Below are positions 12,611 to 25,515 of a stretch of DNA of 64,000 nt, in pieces. The first letter of the stretch is position 1. Each line of letters begins with the position of its first letter. The position numbers and the translations under genes are program-made. The stretch lies in contig WELB01000029.1 in the NCBI GenBank assembly GCA_009602725.1, positions 356,342 to 420,341 on the forward strand. Reading direction: 5' to 3'. The stretch is from Spirogloea muscicola (Eukaryota > Streptophyta > Zygnematophyceae > Spirogloeales > Spirogloeaceae). The notes below the pieces were generated by a model, which saw only the letters and a list, made by a program, of their open reading frames with translations, searched no databases and was not told where the DNA came from.

Positions 12611-13093
12611 CCCCTACTTTCTGAAACCGCCTTGCACTCTTGGGCACCTCTCTGCACCCCTAGGCCAAGCCCTGTCACCTCCATCGCATCCAGTGCGCAA
12701 AGTCTCCTTGCCCAGGTCGGCGAGCTGTCAAAGCCTGCGGCCTCTTGACTACGATCGCTGGACTGCTCCTCAGAGGCAAGTCCCATTGCGAGTAGACCAT
12801 ACAGCTGCCGACAATCTCCTTGCCGCTGGTGGCCTGCCACCACCCTGATCTCCATCCCGCTGTCAACAGAGGCCAGGAGGTTGTGCAGCCCGCCTTAAGC
12901 GCTAGTCCACCATACGCTCAGGCGGCCTTTTTAATGTGCGACAACCAGAGACAAGGCCTCTGACTGCTTCAGTCAAGTCAAAAGTAAAAGCCCCCCACTA
13001 ACAAGGGACTTGGAGGCAATTGCTTGCTCCACTGAAGGGAGCCAGCTCGCCCAAGGGGAGCACTAGCTGGCAATGGCCAGAAAAATCATGTCA
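12611..13093. other. No gene seen
   Basis: Intergenic DNA without recognisable coding signal. It ends near a short tandem repeat of an 8-9-mer (TCATCATG) at about 13087-13110. Confidence 0.4.
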
Positions 13094-13700
13094 TCATGTC
13101 ATCATGTCAACGTACACAGGGGCACAAGCAAAGAGCAGATTACAGCGGCTTCGCCGCTTTTCAAGCCAGGACCGCACGCGCACCACACCTGCAGGCTGCC
13201 GTGTTCGCAAGCAGAGATCTGAGAGCCTCTGGTAGCGATTGGCCAGCAGCGCCCTTATCCATGGCAACTGGCTGATTCGCTGTGCCAAGGGTTCACAGCA
13301 CCTTCTGAATCTGCGCAGCCCCACACCAGCAGTTGTTGCATGAAGCGCGTGACCGTGAAGGACCCACCATTCATGCTCCAAGGCAGTGAACTGAGTTGCT
13401 GCGGGTAGAGGCATGCCTGAAGCAGGCACAGATATACATCCTGCTCAGTGACAGTAACGCTACCTGCTTGTTTGCCAGATCAGTGCATCACCTGTCAGCT
13501 GTAAGTGGCAGCTTGTACCCCGGCCACCGATTTGGTGGCCCGTGCCCCTATCTGCAGCAGAGCGTCAACAAGGTCCATGATCCCAGTTTTGAAAGGCCAT
13601 AGATCTAGTGCCTTCAAGTCTGGGACTCGTCTGAGGCCCAGAAAGTCCCTGCTTATGTCTATTCTGCGTCCCTACCTATGTGGAAGTGGGTTGTCTGCGA
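13094..13700 (-). other. Candidate coding exons, unassigned
   Basis: Two open stretches on the minus strand look protein-like but I cannot join or name them. One, about 13650-13510, contains SRDFLGLRRVPDLKALDLWP and IMDLVDALLQIGARATKS. The other, 13429-13094, contains RFRRCCEPLAQRISQLPWIR and RYQRLSDLCLRTRQPAG. They lie just downstream of the alpha/beta hydrolase gene and on the same strand. They could be an independent small gene or chance ORFs. Confidence 0.3.
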
Positions 13701-13748
13701 GGTGAACGGCAAAAGACTCAATTAGACAGTAGTAGTGATGCAAGGCCA

Positions 13749-13827
13749 CCATCTAGCAGCAACCAGCAGACATGCAGGCAGTAAACTTGTTCATCATCTA
13801 GCAGAAATTAGCAGACATGTAGGCAGT
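13749..13827. repeat. Imperfect direct repeat, two copies
   Basis: A 34-bp segment starting CATCTAGCAG occurs at 13749-13782 and again with a few mismatches at 13794-13827; both end in GGCAGT. Confidence 0.7.
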
Positions 13828-13929
13828 GCAATACTTGCATTAATGCATCAATGCCTCTAGTCTGTGCAACAGAGTTGGAGGTCTAATATTGCAATAGCAA
13901 CACATATACTGACATAGCGTTCATATGAT

Positions 13930-16678
13930 TCATGTATGCTTTGCTGCCTTGCGAATCCTTGTGCAGCTTCTTGAGCAGCGGCCGTACCTTGTGTCTGCAA
14001 ATTCTCCCAAGCTGATCCGCCTGGCAAATATGTCAACTTGCTGGGCAATGTAGCCATCAAACCTGACTCCCTCGAGCTCAAAATGACCGACCCCGTCTAT
14101 GAGGTGCCTCTCAGTCACGCCTGCAGCAGACTTTAGCTTGCTTTCAAGCTTCTTCACAGTTGTGAAACCGTCCCTGCAACCCACATAGACATGGGATTAT
14201 CAATCCATTCTTTATGTCGCCCAATTGGCCCAGCCCCACTTTACAGGCAAGTCATTCTTGCATCCTTATCCCGCTGAGTCTGAATACTTTGCAGCAGCGT
14301 GGCCACGGAGCATGGCTCCATCCTGCTAGCCTTGCTGCATCTTGTAAAAGTGAAGGGAGGAGCTATGCTCTTGCATTTTTACTCCTAGATGTATCCAAGG
14401 AGTGAGTCAACTCACAATACCTGGTTCCCATGATAAATAGCTTTGGCTTCGGAGACTTCAGGATTGCTTTGTAGTGTCTGCAAATCAGCGACGCAGTAGC
14501 TCAGCATTGTAGCTTGTGAACAATCATCATGAGGAGGCTAAAAGTATGTAAGCAAGGTGCAAGCAAGACAAAGTCTAGATTAATTGCAGCTTGTGCAGTT
14601 ACATGCCATGACCAAATGCACAGACTAGTCTGGTCCCAACACACTTTTGTGACTCCTCCTTTTGGTGCAAAGAAAGCAGCCGCTAGCTTATTATGCATGA
14701 CCGACTAGAACAAGGATAACAATGAGCCAATATCCACTTATTGCATCTGGAGATGCAGAGTAACACTCAATCGCAAGAATATGGCGATGAGGAGGTGTAC
14801 CGGCCAAAGAGTATGGAAGACCAAAAGCCAAACGTGTACCCTATACCAACGAAGCCAAGAACGTCTTTAAGTCGATCAACGGCAGCACCAGCAATAGGTG
14901 CACCTGAAACACAACAAGCACCAGAAGCATTTGACATTGTGGTGTGAGCACTTCTCTGCTAAGATTGTCAGCTCAAGGCACAGGTTTTGGAGAATGATGT
15001 CATGCCGCTCTGCCTGCAGATTGAGCCTGGTCACTACAGCTAAACGAGAAACCAGTTTGAGGGATGTGCAGTTTGCGAGTGAGAATAATGTTTGTCATCC
15101 TCCAACAACCACCTGCTTGATGCTAGTGAGAGCTCTGCAACTATCCGACTTTACACGTACTTGACAGAAGTGGATGCTAAATGACATGCCAAAACCAGCT
15201 ATTGAGCTGCTTAGTAAGCCGGCAGCGTGCAGGACTCAGCACCAGAATGTATGGCACTCATGCTCCTCTCAAGACGGTCAGAGGAGCAAAGTGTTTTGTT
15301 CAGTATAAGCATGGCATGCAAGGCCAAATGCAAGGCATTTGACTGGCAGGCAGGTACACCTATGCTGGTGGAAGAAACATGGAGTTGAAGTGGCAGGCTG
15401 CAGCACCTGCAGAAGAGCCGACCAGCAGCAGATCAGACTGCAGCGTTGCACTGGCCCACTCGCACACGGCCTTGACATCATGGACCTCCCTTGTCCCGCA
15501 CAAGGAAGCCCGTCCAGTGGAACGATGTACACCCCTCATGTCAAATGTGATGCAGGTATAGCCCAGCTCGTTGAGGTGCAAAGCCAGCCCTGCGCGAGAT
15601 TAGTGCAGCAAAGCCGATCAGCATGCATGCAGCAGAGGGCCTCCACAATGTTGAACTTGAATCTCCATCATCTGGACATATATATCAGCAGCAATCCTCC
15701 TACACATCCTTGATAACCAAGCATGTCTTTCAAATACGAGTCCAGTTGATATGTGAATTCTCAGTGTCATTTGGCATGGGCCTGTCATCTGCAGGCTGTC
15801 AATCAACGCTCAGTTCTGATTCAGAGCTTGCCTACTAATAAATAATGTGGACAAGCAAATGCAACTCAAAAGGAACTGCTCAACTGATCGTTGCAGAGAC
15901 ATAGGACTACATTGAGCAACAGGAAGTGTTGACGAGCTTGGGAAGTCTAACATAAATACAAACAGATGCCTTCCTGAGATCCTGACACCTAAGAAGGTAT
16001 AGATATCTTTCAGCCACAGGTGATATCAACAATAGCAGCAATCATAATCATTTCAATCATCTTATGATGCATATTCATGCACACAGGTTTGACTTGCAGA
16101 TGTAACGCCGTCTATCAGTGGTATTTCTCAGAACTGATATAGGTGACGCTTCGCTCTCAAAGACAGTCTCCTTTCACGTTTCACGGAGACGGCTCAAAGC
16201 TGCGGTATTGATTACCTTCCAGAAGCATTTGCCGTCCACCAAGCCATGAGTACGGGTGCACGAGGACCACTGCTGCGATGTGCATCAAGCGCCGGAGAAG
16301 GTGGTCAGCACCTTTTGGCGGCGACCTGGCACGAGCTACGCCTTCGAAGCACAACGGCCTCGCGCATCAGAAGGTCGCAGGCCTTGAAGGCTCACTGGCC
16401 AGACCGGGGCTGCTGGGAGAGGCGGGCTTCTCGCCGGCAGCAGAAGCAAATGGGATGTACAGCGTCACGTCCAGCTTGGCGCCGCCGGCCGAGGGGACGA
16501 ACACGATTTGCCGGCCGTGCTTGCCCCGCAGCTGCTGCAGCATGAAAAATGGCCGCGCAGGCCGGTCGTCCAGCGCGGCCCGGGCCTGGAGATCGCCGCC
16601 GCCTTCCTGCTCCGGCGGGCTCGACATGCGCGACGGCGAGCGGCCGTCCCCGTCGTCTCCCGGCTGCCGCTCGCGCAT
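13930..16678 (-). CDS. Plant-type alpha/beta hydrolase superfamily protein
   Basis: Predicted serine hydrolase (esterase/lipase fold), substrate unknown. Exons in coding order: 16678-16396, 16272-16216, 15589-15407, 14903-14801, 14477-14421, 14173-13930 (TGA). All phases match, giving about 308 residues. The fold is readable in order: AVVLVHPYSWLGG (strand 3 and oxyanion region), HLNELGYTCITFDMRGVHRS, the nucleophile elbow GSSAG, LGFVGIGYTFGFWSSILFGR, the acid segment KPKLFIMGTRDGFT (Asp) and the catalytic His segment LIDGVGHFELEG. The nearest family I know is the small soluble plant hydrolases with FDMRGVGxSTGR and GTRDGFTSVKQL motifs. The start is not certain: ATG at 16678 or 16627. The C-terminal 20 residues are basic and could instead be cut by an unseen intron. 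Confidence 0.88.
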
Positions 16679-17278
16679 CCTCAGCGTCAGAGGCCCCCGC
16701 TCAGCAGCCCGCGGCGGCGGCGGCGACGGCGGCGGCGGCGGCGGCGGGCTGGCCCAGTGAAGGTGGATGCTGATGGTGAAAGAGCGGCTGCGAAAGCCAG
16801 CCAAGTGTACATAGAGAGTTAACGGAGCCAGACCGGATTAACGGAGCCACAGGCTAGGCAGACAGGGACTGACGGGCGGCATTCGGCGGGCGGGAGCTCG
16901 TCTCGAGACGGTGGCACAAGCGGCGGCAGCTGGCCCGACGGCGACGACAAGGCCAAGAGACGAGGACGAGGACACGACCGCGGGTTGGCATTGGAACCAC
17001 GAGAGAAGGCGCGCGGTGCGCACGAGATGGAAGTGTGGCCATTTCCGAGCCAACACTCTGTACAGGCCACAGCTACTGCAGAAAGTGGGGCTACATCTGC
17101 TGAAGCCCTATGCTAAGGTGGCTAAGGTGACAGTGTGACGTTAGTACCCACCGGTGAGCACATACGATTAACACGACGTGTGGTGTTTGATGTGGGCTGT
17201 GTACTCAAATATCACAAGCAAGCACGTCCACAGATGTACGCGACCTGCTGCTACGCCGACCCGCTCGATGACCACGGG
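16679..17278. other. GC-rich intergenic sequence with stem-loop module
   Basis: A GGC run lies at about 16712-16750. It is followed at about 16764-16810 by another copy of the module (GATGCTGATGGTGAAAGAG, GGCTGCGAAAGCCAGCC) also seen near 11330 and 12265. No gene seen. Confidence 0.45.
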
Positions 17279-17532
17279 TCAGCAAGTAGAGGTCTGGCTA
17301 TGTCCGACTACCAGCTTGCAGATTCTAGGCCCTTTTGCCACCAACTCAAGCTCGCCCAGCTTCATGGCGGAAAGCATGAGCCTGAGCTCGCTACAAACAG
17401 GCTCACACACGACGCTGAAAGCACGACAATGTGCTGCCAAGTGGGGTCTGGTGAAGGGAGACCCTCATCAAATCACTACGAGCACTGAGCACTCAGGGAC
17501 AGGGCACTCAGTGGACTTCAGGTAGCCCACCA

Positions 17533-17658
17533 AGCAGCTTGACATTCGAGCCCCAGCGCAACCAGGAGTGCTCATCTGCTTAGGTGCACGAGAGTTCACG
17601 CAGCTACCTAAGCAGATGAGCACTCCTGGTTGCGCTGGGGCTCGAATGTCAAGCTGCT
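17533..17658. repeat. Perfect 53-bp inverted repeat (long hairpin)
   Basis: Left arm 17533-17585 and right arm 17606-17658 are exact reverse complements over 53 bp, separated by a 20-base loop. Imperfect pairing continues for about another 12 bp outside. The arms begin AGCAGCTTGACATTCGAGCC and end CATCTGCTTAGGT. Transcribed, this would fold into a near-perfect long hairpin, as for a small-RNA precursor, or it may be a foldback element. Confidence 0.95.
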
Positions 17659-17720
17659 TAGTGGGGGGCTACAAGGGTGGACTCGGCAGTCTGCTTGCAC
17701 TGCTTGGATACTCCCTCCGC

Positions 17721-18333
17721 TCAAGGTACTCTGTCGTGTGTTTGACTCTGACCATCGATGTAGTCAGATTCCCAGAGCCCTCTAATAGCCTTAAACACTC
17801 GATGACAAGAGCCCCTGTCCAGATTGAGGCTGTCAAAGAGACCACGCAGCGGTGACGCCTTATTTGGCACTGCAACAGTGCTTCCTACAATGGTGGTCGA
17901 CTCGAGTGAATCTAGGAGGAAGGAGTGAAAGGGCTCTTGCAGGGAGGCAGCTGCTGCTGTCAGACATGCCTGCACAACATTTGTGATCACTTCATTGATG
18001 ACCCGCCATCCTTACATCCCACCTTAGGCAGGAGAAATCCAGAGGCTATCAAAGGAGAGGGTCAAGCTCATAGTGGTGATTACAGTGGTGACAATGCCAG
18101 AAGCTATGATCAAGGTCAGCGACAGCATAGCAGCCAGGCAAACTGACTTCCAGAGGGGGCATAGAGTTGAGGCGAGCTGGCAAAGTTGCCAAGTCGTGTG
18201 TGATGCATTGCAGTCCCACAATGCCGTCCCTCATAGCACAACTGAATGAAACGAGCAGTGCGTCGAGAATGCACCATGTAACTATGCCTTCAGATGCTGA
18301 AAAAAGTCGTGCACCCGAGGCAAGCAGCTCCAT
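17721..18333 (-). CDS. Hypothetical protein, unassigned
   Basis: Two minus-strand exons read well and join in phase: 18333-18148 (MELLASGARLFSASEGIVTW; SFSCAMRDGIVGLQCITHDL) and 17969-17721 (QEPFHSFLLDSLESTTIVGS; KASPLRGLFDSLNLDRGSCH), ending in TGA. A third protein-like stretch, 17421-17279, contains SELRLMLSAMKLGELELVAK. It could be a further 3' exon with the hairpin at 17533-17658 inside the intron between them, but I found no phase-consistent splice. An upstream exon may also exist. I recognise no family. Helical, Leu-rich sequence without signal peptide or clear membrane span. Confidence 0.4.
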
Positions 18334-19177
18334 CTTCCCAACCTTGCTTTTCTAAAATGTCACTAACAAACTGCCGCTCAAGCAAATATACAAGCTCAGT
18401 ACATCCTGGCATTGCTGTCTGTCCTGCAGCAAGTGCAACTTGATGCACAGGAAGAAGCGCAAAGTGAATGCCCTTGACCTAGTGCAATTCCTGATCGGCT
18501 GATTGTAACAGAAAGGTCGTGTAGCGCCGCTGTGAAGCCTTGACTTGTCAAGCGCACTGCATCTGTCCAGGTCCATAGAAGATCCACAGAAGANCCCCCC
18601 CCCCCCGCCTTCTCTCTCTATCTCTCTCGCGCTCCCTCTCCCTCTCTCCCTCTCCCCCTCCTCCATCCTTCCTGGCTGGCCTTTTACTAGCCACCGCCTC
18701 CCTCTCGGAGCAGCCTCTTCTGGCATCCGTACGGCCCCTCAGCCCCTCAACACTTCAATGACCACGCGCGTAGCAGCATCGTCACTCCCCTCTTGCACCC
18801 ACTAGGTGACGACTTGGCCAGTCGGCATGGACACGGTGGTCGTCAAGGAGCTGCTGATGAAAGCACGGCCCCACCGCCACTCCCAGCGTTCCTCAGCTTT
18901 CTGCTCACGCCAGAATCTATTCTTGCACTAGCCTGTCGCACTTCAGTGGACCGCAAGATCGGCTCAACGAGGAGACGAGAGGTTGAACATCCATTGCCAC
19001 ATACCCTCGCTTTATTAAGTGAGTGTTACAACCACTTGCATGAAGAAGCAAAGCCGCCACCCAATGGTATCCACACATAGCATGGTGAATCTGTTCCTCT
19101 CCTGGAAATCAACACACAGATCAGCACCTCGGCCTACAAATAATCATGCCGTAACTGCCTGCCATAATAGACTTGCC
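18334..19177. other. Intergenic, pyrimidine-rich tract
   Basis: A C/T-rich stretch with a C homopolymer next to a single N (18594) lies at about 18594-18665. No gene seen. The DUS3 stop codon is at 19178. Confidence 0.45.
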
Positions 19178-22100
19178 TCAGCCATTCTCGGCCAGGTCGT
19201 ATGAGTTGGACTTGTGCTTGGGGACGAACGAAAAGTTGGCCGGCGTTGGCCCCAGAAGCATCTCGCTTAGCTTAATCTGCGCAACATACCGGACGACGTT
19301 GCCTGCGAGCGTCAGCGTGCCAGACAACAACCAAACCAGCACAGCAAATGTGAGCGCTAGGCAGCAATCCTAATGTGGTGAAGTCACACCCTCAGCTTCC
19401 AGCCTGGCTAATGACAATTTTGGACCATATCATGGCAGGACCAACTCCGTTGACATCACCTTGACAGGACAGTAGGTGACTTAAGAGCTCTTTCAGTGCC
19501 TCCGTATGCAGAAGGCGGTGCTGTGGCTTACCCAGTCATTGGCCTGATCAGAGGCCATGAGCGTCTCGAGGTCGTTTCTGCCGAAGTAGCTTGGCGGCCG
19601 CCAGTTCATCTTCTGCGGAAGTATGTCCAGCAGCCCGACTGGGATGTATCTGTGCAGGAAGCCCAGCCACTCCAGAAGGTAATGCCGCGTGGTCTCCACA
19701 CCTGCCAAAAGGCTTTAAGGTTTAGCCAAGCCACACAGATGAGATTTGCAGGTAAGAGTCAGCAGCCATGGATGTTTCCACAAGCTTGTCTTCCATAGTC
19801 AACACAGTATTCAAAGTGCGAGGCTCCTGCAAGTCTGGAGCGATGAGGCGTAATCCAGAGGCAAATTAGACTTTCAACCAGAGCGGAGTGACCACAGCAC
19901 ATGAGTGCCTCAGATTGTGAAAGGACGAGCAGCAGCCATTCCGACCATGCGTCCTGGACTCGGCACGCCCCGTGCTCTGACAAATAGTACAGTGGCGAAC
20001 CTTTGGTGTCAGAACCCCAGTGCTCGAGCCCAAAACGAGCATAGTCCTGCAGGATCGCGAATCGCTCTCCCGAGCTGATGTCCCAGTGGCGCTGCTCCTT
20101 GATTTCAGTCAAGAGCCACGGCTGTGCAAGCGAGACAAAAAGTGGTGTCAGCTGGCAGCAAAAGACACAAACTTGAAATATCGACAGCTGCAATGTGGTA
20201 ATCATGAAGTCACTCTATGCAAATACAGCTAGATATGGAACTCACTCATACTCTTACTTTGCAGGAACTGTAAAAAAGTGATCAACTGCTATAAGATACA
20301 CACAAATCTTATTGTAAGTGCAAGTTTTTCATTGAAGGATTGGAAAGACCTTGATGAGCACTCCGCGTGCCAGCATGCAGGTGTCCACTCCAGGGCCCCC
20401 AGCGGCCATGCGCTCATTCCAATCGGTGAAAGAGAAGACGTCACCATTTCCAATCACCTAAGACAAGGGGTGGCTTTACTTTAGCTTCTGGCAGCAGCCA
20501 TTGAAAAGTCACCAACACCCATTGTAGAATTTCTCTAACGAGTGCTTATTTCCCAAAATGCCGCTCCACTCCACTCCAGAAAAGGTGTCACAAATATTCA
20601 GCTGATGGCAGCTCACCAAAATTTCAGCATACAAGAAGGTGGCCTTGAAGTGATTACCTGCAAGGATGACGGTGCACACTCCCGGCACTTCCGGATGTAG
20701 TCCCAGTCCGCCGTCCGGCTGTACCGTTGCTGTCGTGTCCGGCCGTGGACGACGACCGCCGAGGCCCCCCAGTCAGGGAAGTTCGGGATGAGGTTGTGAG
20801 CGCAGTTCTTGCCCTCATAGTACGCCATGCGCACCTGTAGTGGTATACATGACAGGAGGTGTTAGAGCGATTGACGGGAAAATTGGTCAACATCCCCAAT
20901 GCTCTATTACAGACCTTGACATCTAGTAGGTAGCTAGTGTGTTTCGGATGTAGCCTCTCAGAAGCCAAAAGCTACATGCTTCACCTTGCAGTGGTTCGTG
21001 AACAAGGCCTGTAGTATTACAATATTTGCGCTTCTGGAACTCAATTGAGCAGCGAAGTGCTGCTGACTATTGTGAAAGAATAAGCAAGGCTGATTCCTAA
21101 ATTGGAACCTATCAAGTGATTGACCTTGACAGTGAGGCTGCTGTCGATGGCGGCAGACGTGGCACGCAGGCACTGCTCCAACCTCATCGGCTTTGTCAAT
21201 AGGCAGGACCCAGCACCCTACCAACCACAAGGGAGAGTTGGGTCAATAAGGGCCAACAAGTAAACCTTCTGTCACAACCCAGACCCTGAGAACTAATCAT
21301 CTCGACCGCTGACCTACTTGCGACCATGCAAGTGGGTTGCCCATGCGGCAGTTGCTTCAAGAGCCAGTCATGGGTCTTCAGTGAAATCATAAATGCAAGT
21401 TTCAAGCCCTCCCTCTTGAGCTAAGTATTTGCAGCCAAACGAAGCCGCAAGGTGCGGATCGCACACAAGCAGGGTTGAAGATAGTTTGCATCAGGTTACT
21501 TTGCAGCGTCCAGCCCGATCTTCATCAGCAGAGTATGGCAATAATAGCAGAAGACCCTGAGCCCTGAGTCCTACCCCTAAGCTCTGCGGCCTTTGAGCTG
21601 GGTGGCTGAGCTGACATGGTTTCAGTGAGAGCCCAAGAGCATGAGTCCTTTGAAATGGCCAACATTTTGGAGACATAGGCTCCTTGAATGCGCGTTAATT
21701 TACGGGTTCGCATTGTAATGGGTGCATTGCACAGTACGTAGCATCTGAGGGCCTCACCTTGTTCACCACGAGATCAATGGGGCAGCCCATGTTGATGTCA
21801 AGGAAGTCAATCTGAGCCGCCGCCGCGAACTCACGAGCTGCAGCGTCAATAGGCGGTCTGATGCAACAACAGGGCCGACGAGGCAAGAAGACACCATGAG
21901 GACCTCCCTCCTCAGCCAAGAGCAGCAGAAGGAAGAGGCGCACTCAGCGTCTGAGGTCTGAGCCTAGACGCTGCACAAACTTGATCCCAAGTCCGTCAAG
22001 GGACGCCCACCTGGCACTCGCGCTCGACGATCTCGGCGGTGCGTGCAAGTGTGTCGGGGTGCGCGCCACAGATCTGCACGCCAAAGACGTCCTCACTTGC

Positions 22101-24889
22101 ATGCCGCCGCAGTAGCGCCCACTCCGACGCCTGGCCCTGTATCCAAATCCCAGCATGAGGTCTGGCAAATGCCGCAATGGCGAACCTTATATTACAAGCG
22201 GGGCAAGGTCAATACAGGCATTTGTTACTGCAGAACAGACATAGACAATTAATACTAACCCCAGGTAAATTTCAGGTCCCAAGTTGATGGCAATCAGGAG
22301 GACAAAGTGGGCACAGAGGCACTCGCCTGGAGCAGATTGGTGCACATGGCCATCTCGCCGCACGTGATGTCGGCGCCCAGCGTCTTGGCGACGCGGCGGA
22401 AGGGCAGGTTCCCGACCGTCGTCAGCGGCGCAAGATACAGCTTGCCGCGGAAGTCGACCACCTGCCGCTCCCGCGGAGGGGCCCGAGCTGGCTCTGGAGC
22501 CCCAGTATTGACGTCCCCATGTGGAAATGCTACTGTGGCCTCGCTGACGGACCCATTCACACCACTGCCAGTGGAAGCGCCATCTTGCTCCTCAAGGGCG
22601 TGGGAGCCGCCATCCTCCACCATCCGTGGCCGCTTGACGCCATCGGCCTCCAGCGCGTCCTCATTCCCACTGTGGAGAGCCATGCCTTCCTCCAATGAAG
22701 CCGGCTCGCATTCACCGACAATCTCCTGGACCTTCCGCTTGAGGCCCTCGCTGGCATCTTGAAGGCCGTCATCGCCCTCCTTGCCAGATGTATCGTCCAG
22801 CACCGCGTCCTCGCCAGGCAGTCCTTTCGGCGGGCGCACCTTGCCCTTGCTCTGGAAGCACAGGCCATTGAGTATGAGCAGCACTGTCAGGCACTTGTGG
22901 GTCCTGTTATGTTTCTGAACCCGCTAATTAATGGAAAACCATCAAGAGCTAGTCAGTCCTCACCTCTCAACCCATCTGCCGAGCCTTCAGCACTCCTCTC
23001 ACACTCCCTAGCCACTTGCTAGCCGTAAGCAAGGCACACTACTCCTTCCAAAGCACAGATTGTACACCTATTTGATTGACTTTACTATCTAATTCATCAA
23101 CCCTCGGGTCAAAGAAGTTTGGCTTACTCAGGTAGTCTAATCTATTTCCTACATCTACTAACAATCTGCACATCAGCATAGCTAACAGACTGGCAGGTAG
23201 AAAAGTTGTATGCGGTTGCAAGTTAGGCACCATGGGCTTAAGGTTCATACTTGCTGTCCTTACCAGGAGGCCATGTGCGCGAAGGTATGCATCGGCGCGT
23301 GGGAACGCGACGCGGTTCTTCCACAGGAGTTTCTGCAGCTCCTTGCTCAGGCCGTTCGCCTCTCCCTCGGGGCCTTTCTTCTGCGCGGCCCCTTGCTCAG
23401 GGGCGACGCCCGCTGCTTCCACGCCGTTTGTGGGAGCGGCGTGCCGCCCTGCGAAGCGGCAGGCCAGCCCGAAAGGGCACGGGTAGAGCTTGCCGGCAAA
23501 GGGGCAGTCGCCGTCCAGGTCGGCAGGTTTCTGCAGTCAACCACAAATATGATGCTCAGAGAGTCAGTCCCGATGAGAGTTAACGGACTCTATTGTGACA
23601 TTGATACCATGTGTTGGAAATAGTGCTGGGTGCTTATAAACAAATGTTACTGAAAAGCCCATGCCAACACCCATTCCCCGTTCACTCTCTGTCTCGCTCG
23701 TGAAGGTGTCAGGGAGGTATCCAGTCCTGCAGAGGCATGCTGACCACTTGCTGGCCGCGGACTCGCTGAGGAGCAGATGTGCAAGACTTGAGCTGCGACT
23801 GTCCCGCTCTCAGACAACCACCCGCCATCATCCAGGTTCACCAATTACTCTAAGACGGGACCCAACGCTTGCGACTACATGCAAAAGGAAGTGAAGGCGA
23901 GAGCATTTTGGGCTAGGAAGGAAGGGCAGAACTGAGGTGGCAGCCCAGGGCTTTGACTTCATGGAGGTCTGAAGCCTCAAGTCTTGACGACCCAGCAATC
24001 GACGAGTAATAGATTGGGACTTCCAAGAATCCTGAGTGTACGTTAAAAGTGGGTTCAGAACAGAAGCAAGAGGGCAGTACCGGCTACCTGGGCAAGGAAG
24101 CCCGCCAGGTCATGGTTGAAGCGGCAGGCGGCACCATAGGGGCAGGCATCGGTGCGGCCGGCCCGAGCCACTGCTGCACAGACGTGCTCTGCTGACACCT
24201 TTGCCTGCATGACGAGGCGGGACGGGGCGGGGCGATCAAATTGGTGCTCAATTGTTGCAGAAGCATAGGGCAGGGCAAATGGAAGGGGCCGCACCTGGTC
24301 AATCAAGATCTCCTACACGGTCAATGGAACTGTAAGCCAACAACAATTTGATCTCATTCTGAGAAATAGCAGCTATAGCGCCTAGTGACACAAAAGCAAG
24401 GCTGCAGAAGACGAAGATGGGCTGCTGATCATCAGAAACTATCAACGGCTTTTATTCCCGTTTCCATAGGTTCATGAACGGGTGGGTATATTTCCAGGAG
24501 CTATTGGGGATGGTCCAGTTATTAGTATCAAGAAGTGTTCTAGAAATGATATGCAACTCTCATGTGTGCTAGTCTGGTGTCGAGATATACATAAGCAGTG
24601 TTAGAGGTTTAGACATGCATTGGTCTGAGATCCGGTGAAATACCTGCTGCCTTTCCCGCTTCTGCTGCCGCCGGGACTTCTTGCCCGCCGGCATGCCCGC
24701 CGCCGTCGGTGGCGCCGGCACCGCAGGCGCCGCCACTTGAACCCTACTCTCCAGATTCCCAGTCTCAGCACTCAAGGCTGAAGTTCCTTCCGTCTGCTCT
24801 GGGGGCTTTCCGCCCTCCTTGGCCGACGAGCCCCGTGGCCGCAGGTACTCCCGCTTCACCGGCGCCCGGTTTTTGGCAACCAGCTCCAA
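19178..24889 (-). CDS. DUS3: tRNA-dihydrouridine(47) synthase, DUS3 type (complete)
   Basis: Flavoenzyme that reduces uridine to dihydrouridine in the variable-loop region of cytoplasmic tRNAs, with NAD(P)H as donor. Twelve exons: 24889-24644, 24204-24088, 23530-23264, 22851-22327, 22136-22011, 21811-21758, 21217-21125, 20834-20658, 20457-20350, 20121-20001, 19701-19532, 19276-19178. They total 2,103 nt, 700 residues, all in phase. N-terminus: APVKREYL and a basic [10 protein letters not shown] stretch. Next come two CCCH zinc fingers ([14 protein letters not shown] and [10 protein letters not shown]), then a long acidic, low-complexity linker of about 130 residues. The TIM barrel follows: [42 protein letters not shown], the catalytic Cys in [36 protein letters not shown], and the C-terminal [20 protein letters not shown]. 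The intron after 22327 has a GC donor (CAG|GCGAGT). Zinc fingers plus barrel are diagnostic of DUS3. Confidence 0.95.
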
Positions 24890-25070
24890 TGGTGTGAGGA
24901 GGGTGGTGTCTGCCAGGCCGCTGCGGGCAGGTGGAGCTTCTGTGCTTCCTGCGGTTGGGATGGAGCAGCTGGCTGGCCGTCAGCTGCCCAAGGGACTCGG
25001 GCGGGGGATAATGCAGGCGAGGCATGAAGGAAGGCCGGCTCATGAAGAGAGGGAGGCAGCGGTGACTGAG

Positions 25071-25107
<37 letters not shown>

Positions 25108-25515
25108 GGGGGGGTGACTCTTCTGCCACATTCGTCGCAGGCCTGCTCATCTGGTAGTGAGGCCATGCAGGGCAGGCTGCTGCTNNNNNNNNNNNNNNNN
25201 NNNNNNNNNNNNNNNNNNNNNNNNNNNNNNNNNNNNNNNNNNNNNNNNNNNNNNNNNNNNNNNNNNNNNNNNNNNNNNNNNNNNNNNNNNNNNNNNNNNN
25301 NNNNNNNNNNNNNNNNNNNNNNNNNNNNNNNNNNNNNNNNNNNNNNNNNNNNNNNNNNNNNNNNNNNNNNNNNNNNNNNNNNNNNNNNNNNNNNNNNNNN
25401 NNNNNNNNNNNNNNNNNNNNNNNNNNNNNNNNNNNNNNNNNNNNNNNNNNNNNNNNNNNNNNNNNTGAGAGGGAGGGAGGGAGGGAGGGAGGGAGGGAGG
25501 GAGGGAGGGAGGGAG
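24890..25515. repeat. Poly-G tract, assembly gap, and GGGA tandem repeat
   Basis: Upstream of the DUS3 start codon lie a run of about 33 G (25074-25106), one A and seven more G, then an assembly gap of 281 N (25185-25465), then a (GGGA)n/(GAGG)n array to about 25515. The strand asymmetry suggests a purine tract able to form G-quadruplex or triplex structures; this is inference. Confidence 0.9.
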
